A stretch of DNA of 64,000 bases from Marchantia polymorpha subsp. ruderalis (Eukaryota > Streptophyta > Marchantiopsida > Marchantiales > Marchantiaceae). The stretch is from positions 6,302,001 through 6,366,000 of the forward strand of contig AP031354.1 of NCBI GenBank assembly GCA_037833965.1. The letters are read 5' to 3'. Made by a program: the position numbers and the translations under genes. Positions 30,070-39,721 of this stretch are shown piece after piece; position 1 is the stretch's first letter; every line of letters starts with the position of its first letter. The notes below the pieces were generated by a model. That model was not told where the DNA came from, searched no databases, and worked only from the letters and a program-made list of their open reading frames with translations.

Positions 30070-30987
30070 AAAAGAAGTTGTCGGCTCCTTATGTAATAAC
30101 CCACCAAAGGCTAAAACTGCAGTATGGTGGTAAAAAGATCGAACCCACAGGGACAGAGGCAACACACAGAGTAAAAGTGTCACGTTTAACAGACTTTTGG
30201 TAGAGTTTGAATTCTAGGCGACTGTCACTCCCAGAAATACTGTAGTGCTCGACTCGGAGGCTCGACTCGGAGGAGGAACTCAACTCGGAGGATGCTCGGA
30301 GGATGCACGGTACAGCTTGGTCACTCAACACACACACACACACACCTGAAACTGGCAAAAAGCACAACTCGGAGGTCGGTCAGGACCTCCGCTTCGGATT
30401 TCAGGAGGAAAGTGTCTCGTAAGTTCACTCAGAGGTTCTGCAGGAAGTGCCTCCCACTCCGGCTTTTACTGCCCTTCCGCCAGGAACTAGCGGGGGTACC
30501 CGGACTGGACTTCTCACTTCGGAACGAAGCCTCTACGTACGCCGTGGACGTCACCCTCGACTATCACACAAAACGCAGGGAGTGCAGACCCGACTGAGAA
30601 CTTACTGAAAACACGATCCAGTAACACACACACAACCTGAATTACAAACCAAGGTTTACACGAAGTAATGAAACTTCACATTGGCATTCAGGGGAAACTT
30701 CCCGTAGGAGTACAATCAGGATATGTCACTCGAAGGAGTAAGGGGGAACTGTTCAAGTATCTAACTCGCAGCCGGCTCTGAGTATCGGAAATCACCCGCA
30801 GGTGCAGATCCGCACTACTCAAGTCTCTAACCGGGTGCGAGCTCTGAACATTCAGCCGAAGGCCTTCAACTACAACATACGGTAACTTCGCTATGCTGCA
30901 GCTTCTCTACGTGGTGCCAGGACCAAAATGCACAAACACGCCAAGAAAGTGAGTTCCTGATCTGCACTTCCGAAACTGGAAGAGTCC

Positions 30988-31016
30988 CAAGGCAAAACGC
31001 CTTGATCTACTTTATA
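30988..31016 (-). promoter_or_regulatory. E6 5' LTR TATA box and hairpin (genomic promoter)
   Basis: TATAAAG at 31,010-31,016, hairpin CAAGGC-GTTTT-GCCTTG at 30,988-31,004. Transcription of the full-length RNA should begin about 25-35 bases downstream of the TATA box, around 30,980. Confidence 0.65.
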
Positions 31017-31049
31017 CTCTCAAAAGATCCTAACTAGTACTACGCTATC

Positions 31050-33605
31050 CTATCTACCACTCGCAGCATCTGCGCGAAACCAAACTACTCTACTGCACTC
31101 AGCAGATCCGGTGCTGCGCCTCCTGCGCGCCGGACTGCTCCGCTTACTGTCTCTACCTTGCCAGTCTTCCGACCGGCTGCGTAACCCCAGGCGTCGGAGC
31201 GCTGCAGTGACTTCCGACTGCAAGTGCGCCATAGTGTCGCGCGCACCCGACAAGAAAGTTTCTAATTTTCTCGCCACTCGCCGCCGACTCCGACTGTCAC
31301 CTTCCGTCAATGCCGCCGCCCGAAGCTCGAACTCCCGGAGTGTAACCCTCTCTTGAGCTGCCACCTCCCAATGGGTGTATCCGTTTAGACAACGAGTCAC
31401 CCGTGCCGCCAACTCTCCTCGTGGCCTGCAGCTGCTCTCCACCTCTGCCAGCTGCATTTCTAAATCCGCGCGTTGTGCCCTCAAATCCGAGCACTCGGTT
31501 TGCAAGTTGCACAACAACTCCTCATCCTCCTTGCGGGCTCGTTGACTTTCCTCTAAGGCGCGCGTCTGGCGCGCAAGCTCGGCTGCTAGGACTTTGTTCT
31601 GTCTCCGCTCCTCCTGCAGTTCCGACTCGATCTTTGCCCGTATTAGTTCGGCCTCCGCCTGACTCTTCGTCGCCGCATCCTCCTTCTGCTGCTGCAAGGC
31701 TTGGTACAGCTTCTGGGTGACCGCCAGGTGTTGTCGGAGGGCGGTGTTCCTATCCACATATACTCCGCATCTAGAGGCCCACCTTGCCACCTTGCTCCTC
31801 GTCCTTCGCCTGATTGTCTCCACATAAGACTGCGGTTTTAAGGCACTTGCGTATTTGGATGTCTTGCGATCCAGATATCGCAGGAGTGGAACTATCTGTT
31901 CGCACAGCACCCCTGTTGGCGTTTTCTGCACCGAATCCTCTTCTTGCTCTTCCGAGCTCGTCTCATCCTCAGTTTCGAGGATTTCAGTCGCCACCGAATC
32001 CCTTGGCGACTCCCTGGAACTGTGGCGCGCAGCAGCTTCTGCTGCGACTGCTGCTCCACTGCCTGCTAAAATATCCAGGGCAGTGGGAGATCCCACTGCT
32101 TGAGCCCCTGTTTCGGCTCGATCTTCGGTTGGTGAAGGGGTCGACGCCGCAGTGACTTTTGTCACTCTTGCACTGCCCGCTTCTGCTGCCTGTCCTTCCG
32201 GCGCAATCTGCGCGGAAGGTGTCCTTGCTGAAGGTGCGTCCGCCGAAGGCGTCCGCACACTGGTCGTTGGCCCCATCCGTCTCGCAGTCGGCGAATCCGG
32301 CTGACTCTCTGTTGTCCGACTCGCAGTCGGCCGACCAGCAGTTGTCCGACTGGGAGTCGGATACACCCTGCGCGTCTTGACTCCACTTGGCCTGCTTGTT
32401 GGTGGCGTTCTTCCAGAAGTGCCTTCCGCCGAAGACGACCCTCTAAGGATTGTTGGCTCGTCAGCCAAACTCTCTTCCGCTTCCGGCCTGCTGTCCGGTT
32501 CAACGCGCCGTTCAGTTGGCCTTCCTTCCGCTTGTCGACCTTCAGTCATCCGACTCGCAGTCGGCCGGTCGTCAGTCCGTCCATCTCCTCCCGAAGGCCG
32601 TGGTGCCTTCTGTGCAGAGGTTTCTGCCGTCTTCCCTAGGACCTGAGCAATTATCTCTTCCTGTGTGAGATTCCGCCGGGTCGGAGTTCGCCTGGTCTCC
32701 TCAGTAACAGTTGGCATTCTGCGTGCCCTCTGTTTTGGTCGACTGTGAGGCTCGGGGGTGGGCCGACCACGAGTCGGCGCAGCTGGTACTTCCGGCTGCC
32801 TGTCCTCAGGTCTCTCATCCCACTTCCGCTTGCGCGGAATACGCTCACTTCGACGTTCTTCTGCTGCTCTGGCTGGAGCCGGAGCCGGAGGCGTACTGGC
32901 AGGTTCCTCGTCCGGATCCGTGTCTACTTCGGCCTCCCTCGAATATCTACCTGGATAAGACCGGCTCAGCTGCGGAAACCGAGTTTTCTCAGCATTCGTC
33001 AAACATCCCATCGCCCGGTAAAACACGATTAAGTAAGGCGATAGATGGTTGAGCGTTCCTCCCCTCTCTTCTTGCGCATGTTGGCGCGTCACCTTCCACA
33101 GGAGCCGTGCCCAATGCACCGGAGCTCCTGACAACACTAGCTCCACGAACTCTACCTGCCAACCATGCATGTAAGCGGTCTTGGTCGGCTGCAATATCTG
33201 CAGCAATGCTGTCGCGACATTTCTCCGCAATCGATCCTTGTAATCCCGAGTCCGGAAACCGTTCTTGGGATGTCTAGCCACCTTGAAGAGCTCATTGTAA
33301 GAGACTTCTTCCTCCTGGGACACTTTCACGCTGTCGGCCTCGAAGAGGAGATCCCCTTCCTCGCCGGCACACCTGCCCAACACCTGCGCCCAATTGCAAA
33401 TTTCCCATCTCTCTGGGTGTGGGCGAAATCCGCGAGAAGGCTTGTGTCTCTCTTGCAGATACTCGCGCACCATCTCCGGACACGTCCAATTCCACCCCCA
33501 GAGGAGAAAATCGAGCTTCAGCCTCGTCAGCACATCTTGAAATGCGCGTAGACCGATCTGCGGCACCCTGAGTGGAGACACTCGCAGTTGGGGAACCTTC
33601 GACAT
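31050..33605 (-). CDS. U3-encoded 851-aa protein, E6 5' LTR copy
   Basis: Same protein sequence as the 3' LTR copy at 20,391-22,946. Start chosen at the ATG at 33,605; an in-frame GTG lies at 33,623. This copy lies upstream of the genomic TATA box, so it is not on the element's own genomic RNA and would need transcription from flanking DNA or an internal U3 promoter. Because reverse transcription copies one U3 into both LTRs, the two ORFs are homogenised at every cycle. Confidence 0.82.
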   Translation of the reverse strand: MSKVPQLRVSPLRVPQIGLRAFQDVLTRLKLDFLLWGWNWTCPEMVREYLQERHKPSRGFRPHPERWEICNWAQVLGRCAGEEGDLLFEADSVKVSQEEEVSYNELFKVARHPKNGFRTRDYKDRLRRNVATALLQILQPTKTAYMHGWQVEFVELVLSGAPVHWARLLWKVTRQHAQEERGGTLNHLSPYLIVFYRAMGCLTNAEKTRFPQLSRSYPGRYSREAEVDTDPDEEPASTPPAPAPARAAEERRSERIPRKRKWDERPEDRQPEVPAAPTRGRPTPEPHSRPKQRARRMPTVTEETRRTPTRRNLTQEEIIAQVLGKTAETSAQKAPRPSGGDGRTDDRPTASRMTEGRQAEGRPTERRVEPDSRPEAEESLADEPTILRGSSSAEGTSGRTPPTSRPSGVKTRRVYPTPSRTTAGRPTASRTTESQPDSPTARRMGPTTSVRTPSADAPSARTPSAQIAPEGQAAEAGSARVTKVTAASTPSPTEDRAETGAQAVGSPTALDILAGSGAAVAAEAAARHSSRESPRDSVATEILETEDETSSEEQEEDSVQKTPTGVLCEQIVPLLRYLDRKTSKYASALKPQSYVETIRRRTRSKVARWASRCGVYVDRNTALRQHLAVTQKLYQALQQQKEDAATKSQAEAELIRAKIESELQEERRQNKVLAAELARQTRALEESQRARKEDEELLCNLQTECSDLRAQRADLEMQLAEVESSCRPRGELAARVTRCLNGYTHWEVAAQERVTLREFELRAAALTEGDSRSRRRVARKLETFLSGARDTMAHLQSEVTAALRRLGLRSRSEDWQGRDSKRSSPARRRRSTGSAECSRVVWFRADAASGR

Positions 33606-34960
33606 TGCGTTGCCTGCACACACAAACGTTCTCCCTGTCGCTCACTCTCTCACAATCGCCACTGCGCGTCGGCCACTCAAGCACTGACTGCTCACTCTCT
33701 CTGCGCTCGTTCAAGATCGCTACTCCCAATTCTTTTCAAGGTCCGCCAAGATCCTTGTGCAACTCGTCTCCGCACTCTCTACTCTCACTGCAGGTCGCTC
33801 CGCCCTTGCGCGTAATCTTGGGACTGGAAATTGCAAAGTCAAGAATGAGAGAATGAGACTGGAGCGCCGTCTTTTCTTCTCCGATTTCAAGAACGTCCAA
33901 CGTTCTTACTGGTTGCAACGTACGCAGCCGGCTATACGGCTTAACGGTTCGCCCTTTGCATGCGCGAATTCACGTCTCCGCATTGCGCGCATTCGCATGC
34001 TTAAACGTTGAATTCTCCCGCCGCCGCCACCTTCCGGACTCGAGTCCGCTGCAGGGTATACGTCGGCCCTGTTGTCTTTTCCTAACCCGCCCTTCTCCGG
34101 AGGCGTGTCGCCGCTGGTGCGTTCATTATCCGTCGGCGCCTTGCTGGAGGCGCACATCCAGCCGGAGCGAATTACGCCGGCGCGCAGTCGTACCGCCTAT
34201 TTTGTCCTTTATGCCTCGTCCGTTGCTGCCAGCGCATATCCGTCAGCGCAACTCATGCCAGCGCATCCGGCCGTCAGCGCCACGTCGGAGGCGTACATCC
34301 GACCGGCGCTTTCCTTCCATGAACAGCCGCCAAGGGCGCTTCCGACTCTGAGTTGGTTTCCTCCTGTGAGCGCGTGATTCCGCCGAAGGCGCATCGCCGA
34401 GGGCGTACGGGAATCCTTTCCGGCTGTGAACCCTAGCGCGAACGGCGCATGTCCGGCTACGAGTTTTCCGACGCTCATAACTTCTCCATTCCTGATCCAT
34501 CTTCGGCGCTCTTGGACTCGTTAGAACGAGCGTCCCGAGCTCTTTCTAATGCAACTTCAACCAACTGGATCTACCGTGTATCCCGATTGTTATGAAGGTT
34601 TTCCCTTTCCGCGCTAGCGGCGCTTCGCCGAAGGCGCACTCATGGTCGGATGCCTTTAGAGGTCCGGGCCCTTCTCCTGACGTCTTTAGCAAAACCTCCT
34701 CCTGAGGTGTCTGCGCCGGAAGCGTAGCTTCCTTATACGCTAGAGGCGCGTGAGTAGAGATACCTCAAAAAGGAGCTTTTGCCGAAGGCGCCGAAGACGT
34801 TGGCGTTGGTGTATCCGACTACGTGATTCTTTGTGCCCTCGTGACGATCTCATCAATCCACTCTATTTAGCGTACCCTTCTCTAGCTACAAACACTGCTT
34901 TGGTACTAGTTTTCAAAAATTGTTTAAATTCTGCAAAAAAACAAAAAGTGGGTTACCACA

Positions 34961-34965
34961 TTGCT
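34961..34965. repeat. Target-site duplication TTGCT, right of E6
   Basis: Second copy of the duplication. E4 LTR sequence resumes here as TTGCTGCTAGTGTAGG. Confidence 0.95.
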
Positions 34966-35547
34966 GCTAGTGTAGGAAACCCGGTTTGGACTGCCTACTT
35001 CGGATCGAAGTCACTCCTACGCGGTGAACAACACTCTCAACTCACAAAACGCGCAGAGAACACAGGTCCGCACTGAAGGACTCACTGTGAAACATTCCAG
35101 TAACACAACAACAGTCTATTGAAGAGTTTGAATTCTCAGGCACTTGTCATTCCCAGAAATACTACAGGGGTTACCCTCAAGGCACCTGCTGCAGCGTAAC
35201 CTGAATTTACAACCAAGGCTTACACGAAGTAGCAAAACTTCACTTTGGCATTCAGGGGAAAAATCCCAAGGAGTACAATCAGAAAGGAACACTCGAAGGT
35301 GTAGGGGCGAAACTGTTCAAGTATCTAACTAGTCACTGGCTCTGAGCATCGGCAGTCACCCGCAGGCGCAGATCCGAACTACTCAAGTCTCTAACCAATG
35401 TACTAGCTCTGAACATTCGGCCGAAGGCCTTCAGCTACAAAATGCGGAACGCTAAGTTGTAACTCCTCGTGCGTGGTGACAGAACTCAAGGACACAAACA
35501 CGCAAAGGAAATGGGTTCCTGATCTGCACTTCTGATGGGAAAGAACC

Positions 35548-35576
35548 CCAGGCAAAACGCCTGGAACTATTTTATA
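35548..35576 (-). promoter_or_regulatory. E4 3' LTR TATA box and hairpin
   Basis: TATAAAATA (minus) at 35,568-35,576, stem-loop CCAGGC-GTTTT-GCCTGG at 35,548-35,564. It points leftward, away from the palindrome centre. Confidence 0.62.
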
Positions 35577-35612
35577 CCTTCTAAGTCCTAACTAGCACTA
35601 CACTGCACTACG

Positions 35613-38600
35613 CTACACGCCTGCACGGAACCACGCTACACTACACTCCGCGGAACCTGTACTACGTCTCCTGCGCGGCCGACTGCCGCGCACTAACTCC
35701 CTACCCTGCCACTCTTCCGCTCGACTACGCAGTCCCAACCGCTGCAACGCCGCGGACACCTCCCCCTCGAGGGCAGACATGGTATCCTGTGCCTTCGACA
35801 GAAAGGCCTCGAGCTTCTTCGCTACCTTCCGCCGATTCCTACTGTCGCCTGACAACAACCCGGCTGCGCGCAATTCAAACTCACGCAGTGTGAGTTTCTC
35901 CTGCGCCTTCACTTCCCAGTGGGCGTAGCCCTTGAGACAGTGGGCGACTCGCCTCGCCGTCTCCACCTTCGTGCGATCCGCCTCCTTCCTGCGATCCTCT
36001 TCAATGGTCACTAATTGCGATTCGGCTTCAGCACGTTGCGCCCTCAATTCGCCACACTCTGACTGTAAACTGCGGATTAATTCTTCATCCGCCTGCCGTG
36101 CGAGCTGACATTGTTCCAACAACCGCGTCTGTCGCACGAGCTCCTCTGACAAAATCCGATTCTGGGCCTGCTCAGAGTTGAGTGCCTCCTTGACCTTCAC
36201 CTGCTCCTTGGTGAGCTCGCCCAGTTTCTCATCCTTCATCTTCTCGGAGTGCTTGTAGAATTTCTGATTAAGCTTGTACTGTCCCCACAAGCACTCATGC
36301 TTCTCCTTCAAGTCCCTCAACTCCTGGTCCACTCTAGCTAATAGCTTGCTGGTGTGGACTTTAGTGCGAGTCCGCCTGCGCACTAACTCGATGTAAGATC
36401 CCGGCTGGAGTGGGTCGGCGTATTTATCGACCTTGCGATCCAAGTACCGCAGCAACGGAATCACCTGCTCAGAGAGCGCTGCCGCCGGCGCTCCAACAAT
36501 TTCCTCCTCCTCCTCCTCGGTGTCTTCTGCTCCTGACATTTCTTCCGTGGAGCCTCCGTCGTCATCATCCGAGTGGAGAATTTCAGTCGCCATTGATTGC
36601 GTCGGCGACTGCCCCGAGTGGGGCTGCACGTCCTCGACGTGTGCTGCCTGCGAAGGCACGGCTGCAGCCTCGCTGCTCGTCGCCAAAATGTCTAAGGCGG
36701 AAGGCGAATGTATCCGAGCGGCATCCCCGTCGCTCGCTGGTTGATTGCCTACCGCATTCTCTCTGTCTCTGTCGTCCGTCGCCGAAGGTGATTGAGGGGA
36801 GGGTGGCTGCGCGGGGTTGGATTGCGCATCGCGCATCGAGATTTCATCCCGCTGACAGTCACTCCGCTCCTCCGTCTGCTGCTCCCTTGATCGGTCCGTG
36901 GGGGCTGTGCCCGGCCCGTGCGCAGGCGCATGTGCCGGCGCCTTGTCCGCCGCAGGCGTAGCGCCGCGGACATCTATCGCCGAAGGCGACATGACCGGGG
37001 GCCGCACGCCCGATGTTCCTTGGCCTATAGGCCCTACCGCCGAAGGCGCATCTATCGGCGGACTTCCTGCCGATGGTGCGGCCTCCGCACGCTCTCTGCT
37101 CGTATCTCCTCGGCTCGAAGGCCCTGGCGCCGAAGGCGCGAATTGCGGCGCGTGGTGCGCCGGAGGGTCTGGCCCCGAGGGCCGGTGTCTCGTAGGCGGT
37201 TCTTCCGCCGGCTCCTTCCCCTTCCTACGTTGGAACGGGGGTGATTCTTGCCTGTGCACAGGCGGCACGTGTGGAGGTGTTCTGTTCAGAGGCGACCTGT
37301 GCACAGGCGAGCGCCTGTGCACAGGCGGACTGCTCCTTCCCACGCGTAAGCGTAGATCCACGTCCACTTGTGTTCGCCGGTCCGCGGAGGCTCGTCCGTC
37401 CGCGGAGGTTCGCCTGTGCGCAAACGGAACATCTGTCCTCATCGCACGTGGTAACTCCGGAGGCCCTTGGCCCGTAGGCGGCCTCTCTCCCGACGAGGTT
37501 GCAGCGTGGCCCGCTGCTCCTGCGGTCGTCCGCGCTTCCTCTCGCCTCTCTGGCGACGCACTTCCTATCTCCGTCGCAATCGTCGCCGTGTCTGCACTGT
37601 CAGCTGGCAACACCAATCTGCGTGCCTTCTGCTTCGGCCGGCTGTATGGCTCGCACAGCGGCCGCGGTCGAATGGGAGCAGAGGGTTCTTGATGCTGCTC
37701 CTCTTCGGACTCTTCCCTCCATCGCCGCTTCCGCGGCACTCGCGCTGCAGGAGTGTGTCTCCCTTCGTCCCTCCGTCTTGATGGGGTAGAAGTTGGTGAC
37801 TCCTCTGCATCAGTGTCGACCTCGTTCTCCCGCACATACTTCCCGGGATGGTCGATGGACAATGGCGGAAAATGTTCAAGCTCCGCCGCTGTCAAACAAT
37901 TCCGCTGTCGATAAAAATTGATGAGGAAAGGAGAAAGATGGTTTAGCGTTCCCCCCTTCTCCTCAAACGCGTGCTGTCGCATCACCCTGTGCAGGATGCT
38001 CGCCCAGTGAATTGGAGTTCCCTCGATGACGCACTTCACAAAAGAGACCTGCCACAATGTGATGTAGCAGGCACGGTGCGGCTGCAGTAATTGCATCAGC
38101 GCTGCGGACAAAGTCCGGCGAAATCGATCTTTGTAATCACGGGTCCTGTACCCATTCTTGGTAGACCTCCCGGTCTTGAACAGCTCCACAAATTGCGCCT
38201 CTTCTTGCTTGGTCACCTTGATGCTCTCGCTGTCGAAAAGGAGATGCCCTGGCATGCCAGCACATCTTCCCAACGCCTGCGCCCAATCTTGGACTGTCCA
38301 CCGGTCAACATGCGGACGCAATCCGCGCGAGGGTGGTCCCTGTGGCTCTAGCCACTCGCGCACCATATTCGAGCAGATGTAATTCCATCCCCATAGCAAG
38401 AAATCGAGCTTTCTTGCTATTAAGCGCTCCTCGAAAGCGCGCAGCCCGTTCTGCGGCAGGCGAAGTGGCACCATCCGCAATCTGCTCGGTCTCGTCATTG
38501 CGTTCCTGGGGTTCGCTCGCCCGCTCATTCTACTTCCGCACTGTCCGCGTTTCTTTCTCTCTCGGCAAACTCTAATCGCTCTCAATTCCAAATCACGCGC

Positions 38601-38750
38601 ACTCACTTCTCCCTCAATCAACAAGAAATCTCCTGTGCGACGACGACGAGAATGGTCCGCAGCCAGCAGATGGATGCGCGCAGCGCGCACAAGAGATTGG
38701 AATCGCGAATTCAAGAATGGGACGCTCTCCGCCGCCCGGTCGAAGGTCAT
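35613..38750 (-). CDS. U3-encoded 1045-aa protein, E4 3' LTR copy
   Basis: Intact. Differs from the E4 5' LTR copy (60,599-63,736) at about seven residues, for example Ser for Ala in NYICANMVRE, Lys for Glu in SFVECVIEG, Leu for Met before NRTPPHV and Asn for Ser in DSRSRRK. Domain order is as described for the E5 3' copy. The upstream U3 leader is cut at 39,220, about 470 bases before the start codon, so any U3 promoter further out is lost in this copy. Confidence 0.82.
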   Translation of the reverse strand: MTFDRAAESVPFLNSRFQSLVRAARIHLLAADHSRRRRTGDFLLIEGEVSARDLELRAIRVCRERKKRGQCGSRMSGRANPRNAMTRPSRLRMVPLRLPQNGLRAFEERLIARKLDFLLWGWNYICSNMVREWLEPQGPPSRGLRPHVDRWTVQDWAQALGRCAGMPGHLLFDSESIKVTKQEEAQFVELFKTGRSTKNGYRTRDYKDRFRRTLSAALMQLLQPHRACYITLWQVSFVKCVIEGTPIHWASILHRVMRQHAFEEKGGTLNHLSPFLINFYRQRNCLTAAELEHFPPLSIDHPGKYVRENEVDTDAEESPTSTPSRRRDEGRHTPAARVPRKRRWREESEEEQHQEPSAPIRPRPLCEPYSRPKQKARRLVLPADSADTATIATEIGSASPERREEARTTAGAAGHAATSSGERPPTGQGPPELPRAMRTDVPFAHRRTSADGRASADRRTQVDVDLRLRVGRSSPPVHRRSPVHRSPLNRTPPHVPPVHRQESPPFQRRKGKEPAEEPPTRHRPSGPDPPAHHAPQFAPSAPGPSSRGDTSRERAEAAPSAGSPPIDAPSAVGPIGQGTSGVRPPVMSPSAIDVRGATPAADKAPAHAPAHGPGTAPTDRSREQQTEERSDCQRDEISMRDAQSNPAQPPSPQSPSATDDRDRENAVGNQPASDGDAARIHSPSALDILATSSEAAAVPSQAAHVEDVQPHSGQSPTQSMATEILHSDDDDGGSTEEMSGAEDTEEEEEEIVGAPAAALSEQVIPLLRYLDRKVDKYADPLQPGSYIELVRRRTRTKVHTSKLLARVDQELRDLKEKHECLWGQYKLNQKFYKHSEKMKDEKLGELTKEQVKVKEALNSEQAQNRILSEELVRQTRLLEQCQLARQADEELIRSLQSECGELRAQRAEAESQLVTIEEDRRKEADRTKVETARRVAHCLKGYAHWEVKAQEKLTLREFELRAAGLLSGDSRNRRKVAKKLEAFLSKAQDTMSALEGEVSAALQRLGLRSRAEEWQGRELVRGSRPRRRRSTGSAECSVAWFRAGV

Positions 38751-39721
38751 GGTCGTCTCTTGGTCGTGAAGAACGTCTCACTTGATGGCCGCGCCGGCTG
38801 TACGCTGGAACGGTCTTCGCTCTCACGCGCGGCTTCACGCTCCGCCGTCGTCGATTAAACTCTCACGCTCGAATTGGCGGATTTGAACTCCGCGAGCGTG
38901 TCACCCTGCGGACATGGGGGCGTAGCGCCGAAGGCGAGTTTTCCGCCTTGCGCGGTACACTTGTTCGTACCGCCCTTCGGCCAATCTCCTTCTGCCTTGA
39001 CGCGTGCGTCCGCATGTCGGACAAAAATTCAACTCCTGCCTGTGCGCAGGCAGGGACCTCGGCGGATTCTTCGCCGGTGCGGAACTTGAACATTCTCCTG
39101 TGCACAGGCGTTCTCCTGTGCACAGGCGAACTCCGTCCGCGGCGCTGCCCTGGCGCGGAAGGCGTTGACCGTGGTCAGCCGTCTCCGTCCAGTCTGTCCG
39201 TTCCTTGTCTCTCCGTCGGCGGAGTTGCGGCGGCGGAAGCGCCGACGGAGAGACAAGGAACGGACAGACTGGACGGAGACGGCTGACCACGGTCAACGCC
39301 TTCCGCGCCAGGGCAGCGCCAGGGCAGCGCCGCGGACGGAGTTCGCCTGCGCACAGGCGAACGCCTGTGCACAGGAGAATGTTCAAGTTCCGCATCGGCG
39401 AAGAATCCGCCGAGGTCCCTGCCTGCGCACAGGCAGGAGTTGAATTTTTGTCCGACATGCGGACGCACGCGTCAAGGCAGAAGGAGATTGGCCGAAGGGC
39501 GGTACGAACAAGTGTACCGCGCAAGGCGGAAGACTCGCCTTCGGCGCTACGCCCCCATGTCCGCAGGGTGACACGCTCGCGGAGTTCAAATCCGCCAATT
39601 CGAGCGTGAGAGTTTAATCGACGACGGCGGAGCGTGAAGCCGCGCGTGAGAGCGAAGACCGTTCCAGCGTACAGCCGGCGCGGCCATCAAGTGAGACGTT
39701 CTTCACGACCAAGAGACGACC

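Larger units (their letters stand above)
19433..34960 (-). mobile_element. E6: complete 15,528-bp Ty3/gypsy element, subfamily B
   Basis: Full-length minus-oriented element: 5' LTR 30,092-34,960, spacer and primer site, gag-protease, leaky stop, pol, polypurine tract, 3' LTR 19,433-24,301. Both LTRs are 4,869 bp. The only difference I noticed between them is A at 23,163 against G at 33,822, so the insertion is very recent. All ORFs are intact and the 5-bp duplication TTGCT is perfect, so it may be an autonomous, possibly still mobile copy. It is inserted in the U5 region of E4's 3' LTR in the same orientation. Confidence 0.95.
30092..34960 (-). repeat. E6 5' LTR
   Basis: 4,869 bp, with the same landmarks as the 3' LTR at an offset of 10,659. 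It holds the promoter for the genomic RNA: TATA box at 31,010-31,016, leader of about 900 bases of R-U5 before the primer site. (CA)n near 30,330. Confidence 0.94.
34966..39220 (-). mobile_element. E4: 3' LTR, main part, U3 start deleted
   Basis: Continuation of the E4 3' LTR after E6: upstream R-U5, TATA box, intact U3 ORF and part of the U3 leader. It stops at 39,220 at the centre of the palindrome, where roughly the first 760-790 bases of U3 are missing. E4's polypurine tract and the end of its pol are missing too. Together with 19,073-19,432 it gives about 4.6 kb of LTR. Diagnostic residues of its ORF (DRDRENAVGNQPASDG) match the LTR at 59,592 and not E5, which pairs these two LTRs. Confidence 0.88.

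Noticed and set aside
30985..31010. LTR hairpin next to the TATA box as a bacterial-type terminator
   Set aside because: No T-tract follows, it lies directly downstream of a TATA box, and the context is eukaryotic.
19073..39220. Reading E4's 3' LTR plus E6 plus E5's 5' LTR as one giant complex element
   Set aside because: The TTGCT duplication and intact termini show E6 is a separate insertion. The remaining LTR pieces pair with 59,592-64,000 (E4) and 49,257-54,663 (E5) by shared ORF residues.
39221..39240. Palindrome dismissed as a simple sequencing foldback artefact
   Set aside because: The arms carry different substitutions, an 11-bp duplication and a 407-bp indel, and each arm pairs with its own distant LTR. 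An artefact would give identical arms. Read-level confirmation is still desirable.
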